This document shows positions 43,513 to 53,690 of a stretch of DNA of 64,000 nucleotides, piece after piece. The stretch covers positions 62,001 to 126,000 of the forward strand of contig NZ_JASITE010000005.1 of the NCBI RefSeq assembly GCF_030767025.1, read 5' to 3'. How positions within the stretch are numbered: position 1 is the stretch's first letter; each line of letters opens with the position of its first letter. The translations under genes were made by a program, and so were the position numbers. The stretch comes from Nocardia sp. CC227C. GTDB taxonomy: Bacteria; Actinomycetota; Actinomycetes; Mycobacteriales; Mycobacteriaceae. The notes under the pieces are model-generated. The model was not told the origin of the DNA. It did no database searches and saw only the letters and a list, made by a program, of their open reading frames with translations.

Positions 43513-43989
43513 TCAGCCCTGATTCTCGGTGCGCTGGCTCGGGAGCAGGCCCATTTCCATGCGCTTCCTCACATCCGCGCGCAGAACCAGAATGAATACC
43601 CACACCGCGGCGAAGACGATGCCGATGATGCCGATGGACAGGTGGATGAACGTGCCCGCCATCACGAAGACCTGCAATCCCAGATTGAACGGGATGGCCC
43701 ACGGTCGCCGCTGCAAGCCGGAGCCCACGACCATCACCGCGGCCAGGACCACGAGATAGGCGGTGGACCACCATTCCAGCCCGCCGCCCACCGCGGCCAC
43801 CACCGGCAGCGCCAGCAGCACGGTGATGGCCTCCATGATCAGCGCTCCGGCCATCACCCCGCGAAAGCCCTTCCACGGATCGGTGGCCGGCGCGGGCGCC
43901 GGTTCGTGGGATCGGCTCGCGCCGTGCTCGTCACCGCCGGACTGGGGCTCGTCGTGATCACGCACGCTGCCGCCTCCGAGCCTGACCAT
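43513..43989 (-). CDS. DUF4233 domain membrane protein
   Basis: The 158-residue protein has a polar, acidic N-terminus (about 1-38) and about four hydrophobic segments: MAGALIMEAITVLLALPVVA, YLVVLAAVMVVGSGL, FNLGLQVFVMAGTFIHLSIG and IGIVFAAVWVFILVL. DUF4233 proteins are encoded right after folC in nearly all actinobacteria (Rv2446c in M. tuberculosis); function unknown. The ATG immediately follows the folC TGA, so translation is coupled. The conserved context suggests a housekeeping membrane role. Confidence 0.92.
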   Translation of the reverse strand: MVRLGGGSVRDHDEPQSGGDEHGASRSHEPAPAPATDPWKGFRGVMAGALIMEAITVLLALPVVAAVGGGLEWWSTAYLVVLAAVMVVGSGLQRRPWAIPFNLGLQVFVMAGTFIHLSIGIIGIVFAAVWVFILVLRADVRKRMEMGLLPSQRTENQG

Positions 43990-45435
43990 TCACGCGGGGT
44001 CCTTTCCGAACAGTGAGCGGGCCGCCCCGGCGGTGACGACCGAACCGGTGACGACGATGCCCGCTCCGGAGACCATATCGCCGTCCTCCCCCTCCTCGGC
44101 GAGGGCGATGGCGGTTTCGATGGCGTCGGCCAGGTCGTGGGCGACCGCGACGCGTTCGTCGCCGAAGCGCTGCACGGCCAGGTTGGCCAGGTCGTCGACG
44201 GGCAGGGCGCGCGGGGATCCGTTCTGGGTCACCACGATGGTGTCGAAGATCGGCTCCAGGGCGTCGAGGATGCCACCGGTGTCCTTGTCACCCAAGACCG
44301 CGATCACACCGACCAGTTTGCGGAAGTCGAATTCCTCGGTGAGGGTCGCCGCCAAGGCCCGCGCCCCCGCCGGGTTGTGCGCGGCATCGATGAAGATGGT
44401 CGGCGCGCTGCGCATGCGCTCCATCCGTCCCGGACTCGCGGCGGCCGCGAAACCCGCTCGGACGGCATCGATATCGAGCTGCTTCTGCGCGCCCGCGCCG
44501 AAGAACGCCTCGACGGCGGCCAGTGCCAGCACGGCATTGCGGGCCTGGTGCTCACCGTGCAGCGGCAGGAAGATCTCGTCGTACACCCCGCCCAGGCCCT
44601 GGAGTTCCAGCATCTGCCCGCCGATGGCCACCGCCCGCGACAGCACCCGGAACTCCGAGCCCTCGCGCGCCACGGCGGCGTCGACCTCGACGGCGCGGCG
44701 CAGCAGCACCTCCATGACCTCGGGCTCCTGCTGGGCGATGACGGCCACGGTGTCGCGCGGCACCAGTTCGTCCTCGGGAGCCTTCTTGATGATCCCGGCC
44801 TTCTCCCCCGCGATGGAGGTGAGGTCCGGCCCCAGATAGTCGGTGTGGTCCAACCCGATCGGGGTGATCACCGCGACCTGTCCGTCGATCACATTGGTGG
44901 CGTCCCAGCGCCCGCCCATCCCGGTCTCGACCACGGCCACGTCCACGGGCGCCTCGGCGAAGGCGGCGTAGGCCATGCCGGTGAGCACCTCGAACTTGCT
45001 CATGGCCGGACCGCCCGCCGCCGTGGACTGCGCGTCGATCATCTCGACGTACGGCTGGATCTCGCGGAAGGTCTCGACATAACGCCCGGGGGTGATGGGC
45101 GCGTTGTCGATGGCGATGCGCTCGGTGGCAAGTTGCAGGTGCGGGCTGGTGATCCGCCCGGTACGCCGGTGCAGGGCGGTGAGCAGGCCGTCGATCAAGC
45201 GGGTGACCGACGTCTTGCCATTGGTCCCGGCGATGTGGATGGCCGGGTAGCCCTGCTGCGGCGAGCCCAGCAGATCCATGAGCGTGGAGATGCGCGCGAG
45301 CGAGGGCTCGATCTTGGTTTCCGGCCAGCGCTGGTCCAGTTCGGCCTCGACCAGGGCCATTTCGGCGAGGTCGACCGGGGAGGTGCCGCCCGTCAACGGC
45401 TCCTCCGCGTACCGGCGCTCCGGCTCGTCGTTCAC
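43990..45435 (-). CDS. folC: Bifunctional folylpolyglutamate/dihydrofolate synthase
   Basis: The 481-residue Mur-ligase-family enzyme adds glutamates to folates. Marks: [20 protein letters not shown] (ATP loop), [61 protein letters not shown] and [15 protein letters not shown]. The GTG start at 45435 overlaps the valS stop as GTGA, giving translational coupling. It is followed directly by DUF4233. The first 15 residues are variable, so the start is set by the overlap. Confidence 0.95.
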   Translation of the reverse strand: MNDEPERRYAEEPLTGGTSPVDLAEMALVEAELDQRWPETKIEPSLARISTLMDLLGSPQQGYPAIHIAGTNGKTSVTRLIDGLLTALHRRTGRITSPHLQLATERIAIDNAPITPGRYVETFREIQPYVEMIDAQSTAAGGPAMSKFEVLTGMAYAAFAEAPVDVAVVETGMGGRWDATNVIDGQVAVITPIGLDHTDYLGPDLTSIAGEKAGIIKKAPEDELVPRDTVAVIAQQEPEVMEVLLRRAVEVDAAVAREGSEFRVLSRAVAIGGQMLELQGLGGVYDEIFLPLHGEHQARNAVLALAAVEAFFGAGAQKQLDIDAVRAGFAAAASPGRMERMRSAPTIFIDAAHNPAGARALAATLTEEFDFRKLVGVIAVLGDKDTGGILDALEPIFDTIVVTQNGSPRALPVDDLANLAVQRFGDERVAVAHDLADAIETAIALAEEGEDGDMVSGAGIVVTGSVVTAGAARSLFGKDPA

Positions 45436-48122
45436 TTGCGCTCCGCCAGCTTCGCGATCTCCGCCAGCCGCGCGCCGATGCGCTCGACCTCGGAGGCGGC
45501 CAGGTCCCGACGGCCCCGGATCTTGGCGACCACGTCCTCGGGCGCCTTGGCGAGGAAGCCCTCGTTGCCGAGTTTGGCCGTGGTGCCCGCCAATTCCTTC
45601 TGTGCGGCGGCGAGGTCCTTCTCCAGGCGGCGGCGTTCGGCGTCGAGGTCGACGGTGCCGGAGGTGTCGATCTCCACGGTCACCGTGGCATCGGTGAGCC
45701 GCACCTCGAGCGAGGCGGTGGCGGCGAAATCCGCGCCCGCCTCGGTGAGCCGGGCCAGCGTGGCGATCTCGGCGAGCTGCCCGGTGAGATCGGCGGCCTC
45801 GATGCCGACGAGCCGCGCGGCCACTTTCTGCTTGTCGGTGAGCCCCTGATCGCTGCGGAAGCGGCGGATCTCGGTGATGAGGCGCTGGGCGTCGGCGATG
45901 CGCCGGTCCGACACGGCGTCGGCGGGCACGCCGGAGCTCTCGGGCCACCGGGCGACCACGATGGACTCACCGCCGGTGAGCGCCCGCCACAGCGCCTCGG
46001 TGACGAACGGGATGGCCGGATGCAGCAGGCGCAGCACCGAATCCAGCACATTGCCGAGCACGACGCGGGTGCTGGCGGCGCGCTCCTCGGACGCGGCGAA
46101 CTGCACCTTGGCCAGCTCCAGGTACCAGTCGCACAGCTCGTCCCAGGCGAAGTGGTACAGCCCCTCGAGCGCCTTGCTGAACTCGTAGCGGTCCAATGCC
46201 GCATCCGTCTGCGCGCGAACGGCTTCGAGCCGGTCCAGAATCCAGCGGTCGGCGTCGGTGAGGGTGTCGCGGGCCGGCGGCTCGCCCGGCGCCGCGCCGT
46301 TCATGAGCGCGAACTTGGTGGCATTGAACAGCTTGGTGACGAAGCTGCGCGAGGCCATCACGTGCGAGGTGCCGATGGACAGGTCGCTGCCGGGCTGTGC
46401 GCCGCGGGCGAGGGTGAATCGCGTTGCGTCCGCGCCGTATTCGCTGATCCAGTCCAGCGGGTCGATGCCGTTGCCGCGCGACTTGGACATCTTCTTGCCG
46501 TGTTCGTCGCGAATCAGGCCGTGCAGGAACACATCCTGGAACGGCACCTGCTTCTGTCCGCCCTTGCCCGCGCTGAGCGCCGGATCGTCGGAGACGAACA
46601 TGCCGAACATCATCATCCGGGCCACCCAGAAGAACAGGATGTCGTAGCCGGTGACGAGAACGCTGGTGGGATAGAACTTTCCGAGCTCCGGGGTGGCGTC
46701 GGGCCAGCCCATGGTGGAGAACGGCCACAGGCCCGAGGAGAACCAGGTGTCGAGCACATCGGGGTCCTGCACGTAGCCCTCGGGGGCCTGCTCGTCGGGG
46801 CCGACGCACACGATCTCGCCCTCGGGGCCGTACCAGATCGGGATGCGGTGGCCCCACCACAGCTGCCGCGAGATGCACCAGTCGTGCATATTGTCGACCC
46901 ATTCGAACCAGCGCGGTTCCTGACCGGCCGGGTGGATCTTCACCTCGCCGGAGCGCACGGCGTCACCGGCGGCCTTGGCCAGCGATTCCACCCTGACCCA
47001 CCACTGCATGGACAGCCGCGGCTCGATGGGTTCGCCGGAGCGCTCGGAGTGGCCGACGCTGTGCACGTACGGGAACTTGCGGGCGACCACGCGGCCCTCG
47101 GACTCCAGGCGCTCGCGGATCTTGCGCCGCGCCTCGAAGCGGTCCATGCCGTCGAATTCGGTTCCGCTTCCGGCGATCTTGCCGGTCTCGTCCATGATGG
47201 TCGGCATGGGCAGGTTGTGCCGCAGGCCCAGCTCGAAGTCGTTGGGGTCGTGCGCCGGGGTGATCTTCACCGCACCGGAACCGAATTCGGGGTCGACGTA
47301 GTCGTCTGCCACGATCGGGATCTGACGGCCGGTGATCGGGTGGTACAGCGTGGTGCCGACCAGCGCCGCGTACCGCTCGTCGTCCGGGTGCACCGCCACC
47401 GCGGTATCGCCGAGCATGGTCTCGACTCGGGTGGTGGCCACGATCACGTGCGGCTCGTCGTCGCTGAGCGAGCCGTAGCGCAGCGAGACCAGCTCGCCCT
47501 CCACGTCCTTGTAGTCGACCTCGAGGTCGGAGATGCCGGTCTTCAGTACCGGCGACCAGTTCACCAGGCGTTCGGCGCGGTAGATGAGCCCCGCGTCGTA
47601 GAGCCGCTTGAAGATGGTCTGCACGGCGCGGGACAGGCCCTCGTCCATGGTGAAGCGGTCGCGGCTCCAGTCCACGCCGTCGCCGAGGCGGCGCATCTGC
47701 CCCTGGATCTGGCCGCCGGATTCGCGCTTCCAGTCCCAGACCTTGTCGACGAACAGTTCGCGGCCGAAGTCTTCCTTGGTCTTGCCGTCGGCGGAGAGCT
47801 GCTTCTCCACCACGCTCTGGGTGGCGATGCCCGCGTGGTCCATGCCCGGCAGCCACAGCACCTCGTAGCCCTGCATGCGCTTGCGGCGGGTGAGGGTGTC
47901 CATCAGGGTGTGGTCGAGGGCGTGGCCCATGTGCAGGGAGCCGGTGACGTTCGGGGGCGGCAGGACGATCGAGTACGGCGGCTTGTCGCTGCTCGCATCG
48001 GCGGTGAAGTAACCAGCGGCTACCCAGCGCTCGTACAGCTCGGCCTCCACTTCGCCGGGGTTCCAGCTCTTGGGGAGGGCATCGGCACGATTACGCGAGT
48101 TCTCAGAGGCTGTGCTGGTCAC
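45432..48122 (-). CDS. valS: Valyl-tRNA synthetase
   Basis: The 896-residue class I synthetase has the HIGH-type motif [18 protein letters not shown], editing (CP1) domain, [15 protein letters not shown], and [13 protein letters not shown]. The tRNA-binding helical domain and a C-terminal coiled coil follow ([18 protein letters not shown]). It charges tRNA-Val. GTG start (VTSTASENS). It heads the valS-folC-DUF4233-ndk series. A long antisense open frame over it is a codon-bias artefact. Confidence 0.97.
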   Translation of the reverse strand: MTSTASENSRNRADALPKSWNPGEVEAELYERWVAAGYFTADASSDKPPYSIVLPPPNVTGSLHMGHALDHTLMDTLTRRKRMQGYEVLWLPGMDHAGIATQSVVEKQLSADGKTKEDFGRELFVDKVWDWKRESGGQIQGQMRRLGDGVDWSRDRFTMDEGLSRAVQTIFKRLYDAGLIYRAERLVNWSPVLKTGISDLEVDYKDVEGELVSLRYGSLSDDEPHVIVATTRVETMLGDTAVAVHPDDERYAALVGTTLYHPITGRQIPIVADDYVDPEFGSGAVKITPAHDPNDFELGLRHNLPMPTIMDETGKIAGSGTEFDGMDRFEARRKIRERLESEGRVVARKFPYVHSVGHSERSGEPIEPRLSMQWWVRVESLAKAAGDAVRSGEVKIHPAGQEPRWFEWVDNMHDWCISRQLWWGHRIPIWYGPEGEIVCVGPDEQAPEGYVQDPDVLDTWFSSGLWPFSTMGWPDATPELGKFYPTSVLVTGYDILFFWVARMMMFGMFVSDDPALSAGKGGQKQVPFQDVFLHGLIRDEHGKKMSKSRGNGIDPLDWISEYGADATRFTLARGAQPGSDLSIGTSHVMASRSFVTKLFNATKFALMNGAAPGEPPARDTLTDADRWILDRLEAVRAQTDAALDRYEFSKALEGLYHFAWDELCDWYLELAKVQFAASEERAASTRVVLGNVLDSVLRLLHPAIPFVTEALWRALTGGESIVVARWPESSGVPADAVSDRRIADAQRLITEIRRFRSDQGLTDKQKVAARLVGIEAADLTGQLAEIATLARLTEAGADFAATASLEVRLTDATVTVEIDTSGTVDLDAERRRLEKDLAAAQKELAGTTAKLGNEGFLAKAPEDVVAKIRGRRDLAASEVERIGARLAEIAKLAERK

Positions 48123-48160
48123 CGTGCGATTCTAAAGAAGGTCCTCGAGATAGCCGAAGA

Positions 48161-48199
48161 GCGGGGCTTTCGGCGGATGAGGGACACCGAAAGCCCCGC
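48161..48199 (-). terminator. Hairpin between thioredoxin-reductase-like gene and valS
   Basis: GCGGGGCTTTCGG (48161-48173) and CCGAAAGCCCCGC (48187-48199) form a perfect 13-bp stem with a 13-base loop. It is about 135 bp past the stop of the minus-strand gene at 48333 and 39 bp before the valS start. Most simply it terminates the upstream transcript; a role in the valS leader is also possible. Confidence 0.65.
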
Positions 48200-48332
48200 C
48201 CTCGACAGCAAGACTACCGGCGAATCCGGCCGCTCTCCCGAATCCATAAGCAATTCTCAGGTTTTGACCGAATCGCCCAGGCTAAGCCAACTTTCGTTGC
48301 ATCCGCGTTGCATGCGCGGCGGTCTTTCCGGC

Positions 48333-49271
48333 TCACCGCGCGGCACAGTCCTCCTCCGTCAGATCGGTGTTGACGGCGATGGCCACGGCCGCGGCGGCAC
48401 CGGCGGCGGAGATCACCTGCGATCGGGGATCGACCACATTGCCCGCGGCGAACACCCCGGGCACGCTGGTCCGGCCGTTGGCGTCGACGCGGACGAAACC
48501 ACTGTCCGTCAGCTCACAGTCCAGGGCGTCCACCACGGTGTTGTCCGGAATCATGTCGGCCACCACGAACAGCGCCGAGCGGGCGACGGAGGCGCCGTCC
48601 GCGAGCTCCACCGCGCGCAGCGCGTCGTCGGCGACGGTGACACCCGACACCTTGCCGTCCACGATGCGCACCCCGCGTGCGGTGATGCGGGCGCGGTCGG
48701 CGTCGGAGAGCTCGAAGGTATGCGGGAAGAACACCAGATCCCGGGACCACTGCGGCAGCGCGAGCGCCAGGTGCACCGAGCGCGCAGCGGGTCCGGACTC
48801 CGCGGCGCCGAGCAGCCCGATCGGCCGATCGGCCACCTCGTAGCCGTGGCAGTACGGACAGTGCAGCACATCCCGGCCCCACCGTTCCCGCAGGCCGGGC
48901 AGCGACGGCAACTCGTCGCGCAGCCCGGACGCCACCAGCAGCCGGCGGGCGCGCAGGGCGCGGCCGCTCGCCAGGCGCACGGTGAATCCGGCGGTGCGGT
49001 CCGCCGTTCCGATGCACTCGGCCGCGATCACGCGGTCGGCGACGAGTTCGCCGCCGTATCCGGCCACCTCGGCGCGACCGGCGGTGAGCAGGTCCAGGGG
49101 GTTCATGCCGTCGCGGGAGAGGAAGCCGTGCATGTGGGCGGCGGGGGCGTTGCGGGGCGCGCCCGCGTCGACCACGGCCACCCGGCGGCGGGATCGGGCG
49201 AGGAGCAGGGCGGCGGACAGGCCCGCCGCGCCGCCGCCGATGACCAGCACGTCGTAGTTCGTTTCGCTCAT
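48333..49271 (-). CDS. Thioredoxin-reductase-like NAD(P)/FAD oxidoreductase
   Basis: The 312-residue flavoprotein has the FAD motif VLVIGGGAAGLSAALLLARS (about 8-27), a redox pair in LHCPYCHGYEV (CPYC, about 137-140), and an NAD(P) site opening with IGLLGAAESGPAA. It closes with FAAGNVVDPRSQVISAAGAA. This is the small low-Mr thioredoxin-reductase fold, but the active-site sequence CPYC differs from CATC-type TrxB, so it may reduce a different disulfide partner. Start MSETNYDVLV follows GGTGGAGGC. It is not next to a thioredoxin gene. Confidence 0.87.
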   Translation of the reverse strand: MSETNYDVLVIGGGAAGLSAALLLARSRRRVAVVDAGAPRNAPAAHMHGFLSRDGMNPLDLLTAGRAEVAGYGGELVADRVIAAECIGTADRTAGFTVRLASGRALRARRLLVASGLRDELPSLPGLRERWGRDVLHCPYCHGYEVADRPIGLLGAAESGPAARSVHLALALPQWSRDLVFFPHTFELSDADRARITARGVRIVDGKVSGVTVADDALRAVELADGASVARSALFVVADMIPDNTVVDALDCELTDSGFVRVDANGRTSVPGVFAAGNVVDPRSQVISAAGAAAAVAIAVNTDLTEEDCAAR

Positions 49272-49458
49272 GCCTCCACCGTGCCGCCCCTCGACGTGGA
49301 CAGCAAAATATGTTGCCGATTCCGGGATGCGCCCGCCGGTAGCCAGCGTGCCACACCCCGGCGCGTCGCCCGAAGTTCCTGCCGCCCAGGAGATCTGGTG
49401 CCGGAACTCAGGGTTTTCCCGGTTGCCGAACGGGAAATGAACACGGATTCTGGGAGGG

Positions 49459-50130
49459 GTGAACCCCCCGCTCGAATCCGGTCCGCTACACCTCTCCCCC
49501 GACCCGCGCAGCATGGCGCCGTTCGAGGTGCACGACCTACGCGGCCAGCCGATCCGCGAACTGCGCTACCCCGCGACGGCGGCCGTCATCATCACGGGGG
49601 TTCCGGGTGCGGGCAAGAGCACCGCGCTACGCAGACTGTTCGGTTGCTCCAGCGATGCCGTCCGCCCCGCCGCCGGACCGGACGGCACGGTACTGCTGGA
49701 CTCCCAGCACTCCCGCAACTGGTGGCATCAACATCTGGGCGCCATCCCCTACCCGCTGTGGCTGCCCATCGTCCACGTCACGCACTACCTCCGGATTCGC
49801 GCCGCGTTGCGCCGGGTGGACGGCCCGGTGGTCATTCACGACTGCGGCACTCGGCAGTGGGTGCGCCACCTGGTGACGCACTGGGCCCGCGGCGCCGGGC
49901 GGCAGGTGCACATGATCATGATCGACGCCGCCGCGGAACAGGCCCGCGCGGGCCAGGTCTCGCGCGGTCGCGAGGTGAGCGGCCTGAGCTTCCGCATGCA
50001 CTGCGCGAAGTGGCAACGCCTGGTGACCACCGCCGCCGCCGGAACGAAACCGCGACCCGAACCCGCCTCCGTGGTGATCCTCGACCGCCAGGCGGTGACC
50101 GAACTGCGCGAGGTCTCCTTCGCCGCCTGA
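49459..50130 (+). CDS. P-loop ATPase/kinase-like protein
   Basis: The 223-residue protein has Walker A ITGVPGAGKSTALRRLF (about 45-61), VLLDSQHS and a possible Walker B VVIHDCGTRQWVRH. The C-terminal region is basic with RAGQVSRGREVSG. It looks like a small AAA/zeta-toxin-like or nucleotide kinase-like ATPase found in Nocardia; substrate unknown. The GTG at 49459 lies right against a GGAGG site; the ATG at 49513 (MAPFEVHDL) is an equally likely start and keeps the whole ATPase core. It is divergent from the flavoprotein at 48333 and followed by a hairpin terminator. Confidence 0.7.
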   Translation: MNPPLESGPLHLSPDPRSMAPFEVHDLRGQPIRELRYPATAAVIITGVPGAGKSTALRRLFGCSSDAVRPAAGPDGTVLLDSQHSRNWWHQHLGAIPYPLWLPIVHVTHYLRIRAALRRVDGPVVIHDCGTRQWVRHLVTHWARGAGRQVHMIMIDAAAEQARAGQVSRGREVSGLSFRMHCAKWQRLVTTAAAGTKPRPEPASVVILDRQAVTELREVSFAA

Positions 50131-50152
50131 CCGAACCGACCACACCGTTCGA

Positions 50153-50178
50153 GTGCCCCCGGCAGGGTCCGGGGGCAC
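50153..50178 (+). terminator. Hairpin terminator after P-loop ATPase gene
   Basis: GTGCCCCCGG (50153-50162) and CCGGGGGCAC (50169-50178) form a perfect 10-bp stem with a 6-base loop, 23 bp after the stop codon. A short U-containing run follows later (CATTTTTC near 50203). It separates this gene from the hydrolase operon. Confidence 0.75.
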
Positions 50179-50195
50179 GCTGTGCCCGGCCGCCA

Positions 50196-50252
50196 TATCT
50201 ATCATTTTTCTTACGATCGTTCTATAGTCATTCGACGTACGTACAATAGATA
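50196..50252 (+). promoter_or_regulatory. AT-rich promoter/operator region before hydrolase operon
   Basis: An AT-rich patch, unusual here, contains TATCTAT (50196-50202) and its complement ATAGATA (50246-50252), with the palindrome GTACGTAC inside (about 50237-50244). TATAGT and ATAGATA could act as -10 elements for the hydrolase gene starting at 50261, whose GGAGG site is at 50255-50259. The regulator is unknown; a PaaX gene lies downstream in the same series. Confidence 0.5.
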
Positions 50253-50260
50253 ATGGAGGC

Positions 50261-51280
50261 ATGGTGAGCAGAGCACGACGAGGTGTCATCGCACTCGGCT
50301 GCGTGCTGACACTGGTCGTGGCGGCGGGTGCGTGGATCGCCTACCGGCACGACTTCGCCTTCCGCGACGAGCGGGTGACCATCCCCGGCACGGCACATCC
50401 TCTCCAGGCCACCCTGGCGCTGCCCGAGCACGGCGAAAAGCCCTATGGTCTGGTCGTTTTCGTGCACGGCGACGGCCCGGCCACCGCCGACCGCGACGGC
50501 TTCTACCGCCCGATCTGGGAATCGTTCGCCCGAGCGGGCTACGCATCACTGTCCTGGGACAAGCCGGGAGTCGATGGCGCACCGGGCAATTGGCTGGATC
50601 AGAGCATGCACGACCGGGCGGTCGAGACCGAGGACGCGCTCGCGTGGGCTCGGCAGCGCGACGACCTCGATCCGGAGCGGACGGGACTGTGGGGCATCAG
50701 CCAGGCCGGGTGGGTGCTGCCCGAGGTGGCCGTCCGGCATCCCGAGTTGCGCTTCGTCATCGCGGTGGGGGTGGCGATCGACTGGCTGCGGCAGGGCGCC
50801 TACAACCTCGACGCCGAGCTGCGGTACCGGGGCGCGTCCGACAACGAGGTCGCGCGAGCGCACCGGCGGCGCGACGAGGTACGGCGGCTGCTGCGCGAGA
50901 ACGCCTCGTACGAGCGGTATGTGGCGGCCGGTGTCGACGACTCGCCGATGTCGGCCGACCGGTGGCGGTTCGTCGTCGAGAACTACCGGTCCGACGCCGC
51001 GCCGACGCTGCCGCTGATCCGGGTGCCCGTACTGCTCGTGTTGGGCGCGGAGGACCTCAACGTCGACGTCGCCGAAACCGAACGCGTCTATCGCGAATCG
51101 CTGCCGCCCCGGCTGCTGACCGTCCGGAAGTACCCGGATGCCTCGCACAGCATCGCCGTCGCCGAACTGGACCACGACCAGGGGTTCCGCGCCTTCCTGG
51201 TGGCCGTTTTCGCGCCGCGCGCCCTGTACGCGCCCGGTTATCTGGAGGATCTGCGGCGCTACGTGTCGCAGGTGGAATAG
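50261..51280 (+). CDS. Membrane-anchored alpha/beta hydrolase
   Basis: The 339-residue protein has an N-terminal hydrophobic anchor (GVIALGCVLTLVVAAGAWIA, about 8-27) and an alpha/beta-hydrolase domain. Marks: VVFVHGDGPATADRDG (oxyanion region), nucleophile GLWGISQAGWVLPEV (Ser about 147), Asp in LVLGAEDLNVD and His in YPDASHSIAVAE. It resembles S9/dienelactone-hydrolase-type esterases acting outside the membrane. Substrate unknown. The ATG follows TAATGGAGGC. The next gene starts 8 bp after its stop, so the two are coupled. Confidence 0.82.
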   Translation: MVSRARRGVIALGCVLTLVVAAGAWIAYRHDFAFRDERVTIPGTAHPLQATLALPEHGEKPYGLVVFVHGDGPATADRDGFYRPIWESFARAGYASLSWDKPGVDGAPGNWLDQSMHDRAVETEDALAWARQRDDLDPERTGLWGISQAGWVLPEVAVRHPELRFVIAVGVAIDWLRQGAYNLDAELRYRGASDNEVARAHRRRDEVRRLLRENASYERYVAAGVDDSPMSADRWRFVVENYRSDAAPTLPLIRVPVLLVLGAEDLNVDVAETERVYRESLPPRLLTVRKYPDASHSIAVAELDHDQGFRAFLVAVFAPRALYAPGYLEDLRRYVSQVE

Positions 51281-51288
51281 GAGTTCGG

Positions 51289-52500
51289 ATGCGAGTTCTG
51301 GCCCTCGGCGGCCCCGGTGCCATGGGTGCCGCCGCCGTGCACACCGCGGTCACCCTGCCCGGTATCGGCGAGATCGTCATCGCCGATCGCGACCTCGCCG
51401 CCGCCGCACGCCTGGCGCGCCGGTACGCGCACGCGCCGATGCCGATCCGGGCGATCGAGGTCGACGTCACCGATGACGAGGGTCTGCGGCGCGCCCTGTC
51501 GGCCGTCGACCTGGTGCTCAATACTGTTGGCCCCTACTACCGCTTCGGCCCCGCGGTGCTGCGCGCGGCCCTGTCCACCGGCACCCACTATCTGGATATC
51601 TGCGACGACTGGGAACCCACGGAGCGCATGCTCGAATTCGATCGCGAGGCCCGCGATCGGGGGGTGTGCGCGGTCATCGGGATGGGCGCGAGCCCGGGAA
51701 TCAGCAATCTGCTCGCCGCCATCGCCGCCGCCGAACTGGAGACGGTGCGCGATGTGTTCACCGCGTGGCCGGTCGATGTGGACACCGCCGAGGACGAGCA
51801 GGCGCTGTCGCCGGACGGCAGCCCGTCGGCGGCCGCCGTGCACTGGATGCAGCAGATCAGCGGCACGATCCGGGTGGTCGAGGCCGGACGGCGCACCGAT
51901 CGGCGGCCGCTGGCGCCCACCGCCTTGCGGCTGCCCGGCGGGCGGCGCGGCACCGCGTACACCGTCGGCCATCCCGAGCCCATCACCCTGCGGCACAGCC
52001 TGAAAGCAAGTGGCGACGCGGCCACGCTCATGGTCGTCACGCCGTGGACGCTCGCCTATCTCGAGGTGCTGCGCCGCGATATCGACGGCGGCAGGCTCAC
52101 CAACGACACCGCCGCGCGCGCCCTGGCCGAGCCCACGCTGTCCCAGCTACTGCGATCGGTGCCGATCGCCCTGCGCACCGGAGGCCCCGGCACCCTGCCG
52201 TCGTTCTTCGCCGCCGTCACCGGGTGCGCGCACGGACGCGAGCGGTCGGTGCTGGCCTATCTGAACATGTCAGTGCCCGCGACGGATCCGGCACACGGGC
52301 TGCTCGGCGATATGGCGCGCGCCACCGGAATCCCCCTGGCGCTGGGCATGTCCCAGCTCATCGATGGTTCGGCGCTGCGCCCCGGCGTGCATCCGCCGGA
52401 GACCGTCATCGACCCGGTGCGATTCTTCGCCGACCTGGACCGGGTGCTGGGACGCGACTCGGACGCACCGCTGTACGGGGTCGAACGCGCGGCCGGGTAG
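51289..52500 (+). CDS. Saccharopine dehydrogenase-like NAD(P)-binding protein
   Basis: The 403-residue protein begins with a Rossmann fold LALGGPGAMGAAAVHTAV (about 4-21) and has VDLVLNTVGPYYRFGPAVLR, THYLDICDDWEP and MGASPGISNLLA, the hallmarks of the Sacchrp_dh_NADP / trans-acting enoyl-reductase superfamily. Members reduce double bonds or imines of lipids and amino acids. It is directly after the hydrolase, with TAGGAG as ribosome site. Substrate unknown. Middle and C-terminal parts have no other recognised domain. Confidence 0.85.
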   Translation: MRVLALGGPGAMGAAAVHTAVTLPGIGEIVIADRDLAAAARLARRYAHAPMPIRAIEVDVTDDEGLRRALSAVDLVLNTVGPYYRFGPAVLRAALSTGTHYLDICDDWEPTERMLEFDREARDRGVCAVIGMGASPGISNLLAAIAAAELETVRDVFTAWPVDVDTAEDEQALSPDGSPSAAAVHWMQQISGTIRVVEAGRRTDRRPLAPTALRLPGGRRGTAYTVGHPEPITLRHSLKASGDAATLMVVTPWTLAYLEVLRRDIDGGRLTNDTAARALAEPTLSQLLRSVPIALRTGGPGTLPSFFAAVTGCAHGRERSVLAYLNMSVPATDPAHGLLGDMARATGIPLALGMSQLIDGSALRPGVHPPETVIDPVRFFADLDRVLGRDSDAPLYGVERAAG

Positions 52501-52599
52501 TACACCGCACCGACTATCGGAACTGCGTCGACCGTAGGATGACCGTGCGCATCGCCAGGACGGCCGTGCGCATCGCCGCACCGATCAGGAGGTGACCCC

Positions 52600-53472
52600 G
52601 TGGCCGCTCCGCACGAACCGGAGGTCTCCACGCGCACGCTCGTCGAGAGCATGATCCGCGCGGACGCGACCATCGACGCCGGGGAACTGTACGACGTCGC
52701 CAATGCCCTGGGCATGACCGACCAGCAGGTCCGGCTCTGTATCAAACGGCTGGCCGCCGACGGGAGATTCGTCCAGGAGGGGCGCGGGCGCAAGGCGGTG
52801 CTGCGTGCCACCGCGACCACCCGGGCCGCCATCGAACCCGATCTGGAGTTCATCCGCTTCATGTACGCGCAGGACCGCGGGCAGGCGTCCTGGGACGGAG
52901 TCTGGCATCTGGCCGCGTTCGCCGTTCCGGAGTCGGCCCGCCACGCCCGCGACGCCATGCGGGACACCATCGTGGGTTTGGGTGGCGCGCCGATCCAGGG
53001 CGGCCTGTACGTCTCGGCCAATCCGTGGGAGGACCGCCTGCACGCCGCCGCGGACGACCTCGGGGTCACCGCCAACATCACGACCGCGACCAGCACGGAC
53101 CTGCGGGTCGGCGGCATTCACGAACCGCGTGAACTCGCCGCCCGGCTGTGGCCGCTGGACCGTATCGCCGACGGCCACCGCAGCCTGCTCGCCACCGCCG
53201 AGGGCTTCCTGGCCGAGCTGCGCACCGCCGCGCACACCCGGCGGCTGACCATCGCCGTGTGCCTGGCCGCGGAGTTCACCCGCGCGGTGGAACCCGACCC
53301 GCTGCTGCCCCCGCAGCTGCTGCCGCAGCCGTGGATCGGCACGGCCGCCCGCGCCAGCACCGCCGCCTGCTGGGCGGAGCTGCTGAAAGCCGAACCAGCG
53401 CAGGAGATTCGCCTGTTCCGCTGGTACTCGGAGGTGGTCGGCGAGGTCGCCGCGACAGCTCCGCGGCGCTGA
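52600..53472 (+). CDS. PaaX-family transcriptional regulator
   Basis: The 290-residue protein has an N-terminal winged helix (ESMIRADATIDAGELYDV, MTDQQVRLCIKRLAADGRF), a central Cas2-like domain (DGVWHLAAFAVPESARHARD, GAPIQGGLYVSANPWED) and the PaaX C-terminal PPQLLPQPWIGTAAR. PaaX-type repressors answer to aryl-CoA esters such as phenylacetyl-CoA. No paa catabolic genes are nearby; it may control the upstream hydrolase pair. GTG start after a strong CAGGAGGTGA site. It converges with dagK across a hexamer repeat. Confidence 0.85.
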   Translation: MAAPHEPEVSTRTLVESMIRADATIDAGELYDVANALGMTDQQVRLCIKRLAADGRFVQEGRGRKAVLRATATTRAAIEPDLEFIRFMYAQDRGQASWDGVWHLAAFAVPESARHARDAMRDTIVGLGGAPIQGGLYVSANPWEDRLHAAADDLGVTANITTATSTDLRVGGIHEPRELAARLWPLDRIADGHRSLLATAEGFLAELRTAAHTRRLTIAVCLAAEFTRAVEPDPLLPPQLLPQPWIGTAARASTAACWAELLKAEPAQEIRLFRWYSEVVGEVAATAPRR

Positions 53473-53521
53473 CGGCGCGGAGCCGCCACCGCACCGCCGC
53501 CACCGCGGCGTCAGCGCTGCC

Positions 53522-53690
53522 GCTCGGTCTCCGGCTGCTGCTGCGGCTCGGTCTCCCGCTACGGCTACTGCTCCGGCTTCTGCTCGGTCTCCGGCTCCGG
53601 CTCCGGCTACGGCTACGGCTACGGCTACGGCTACGGCTACGGCTACGGCTACGGCTACGGCTACGGCTACGGCTACGGCTACGGCTACGG
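53522..53690. repeat. Hexanucleotide (GGCTAC)n microsatellite at the dagK stop codon
   Basis: From 53605 to 53690 there are 14 perfect GGCTAC units plus two bases. Degenerate copies (CGGCTC, CGGTCT variants) extend left to about 53522. The array fills the 212-bp gap between the convergent PaaX and dagK genes. Read on the minus strand one frame is CCG-TAG repeated, so the dagK stop codon (53685-53687) is the first TAG of the array. Nothing else is seen in this gap. Confidence 0.95.

Noticed and set aside
48123..48332. T-box or tRNA-responsive leader before valS
   Set aside because: Only a simple 13-bp hairpin is seen; no T-box consensus or specifier loop, and it fits a terminator of the upstream gene.
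46020..50249. Very long open frame antisense to valS
   Set aside because: It mirrors valS codon bias, has His/Val/Arg-rich composition and no family motifs; valS motifs are unmistakable on the other strand.
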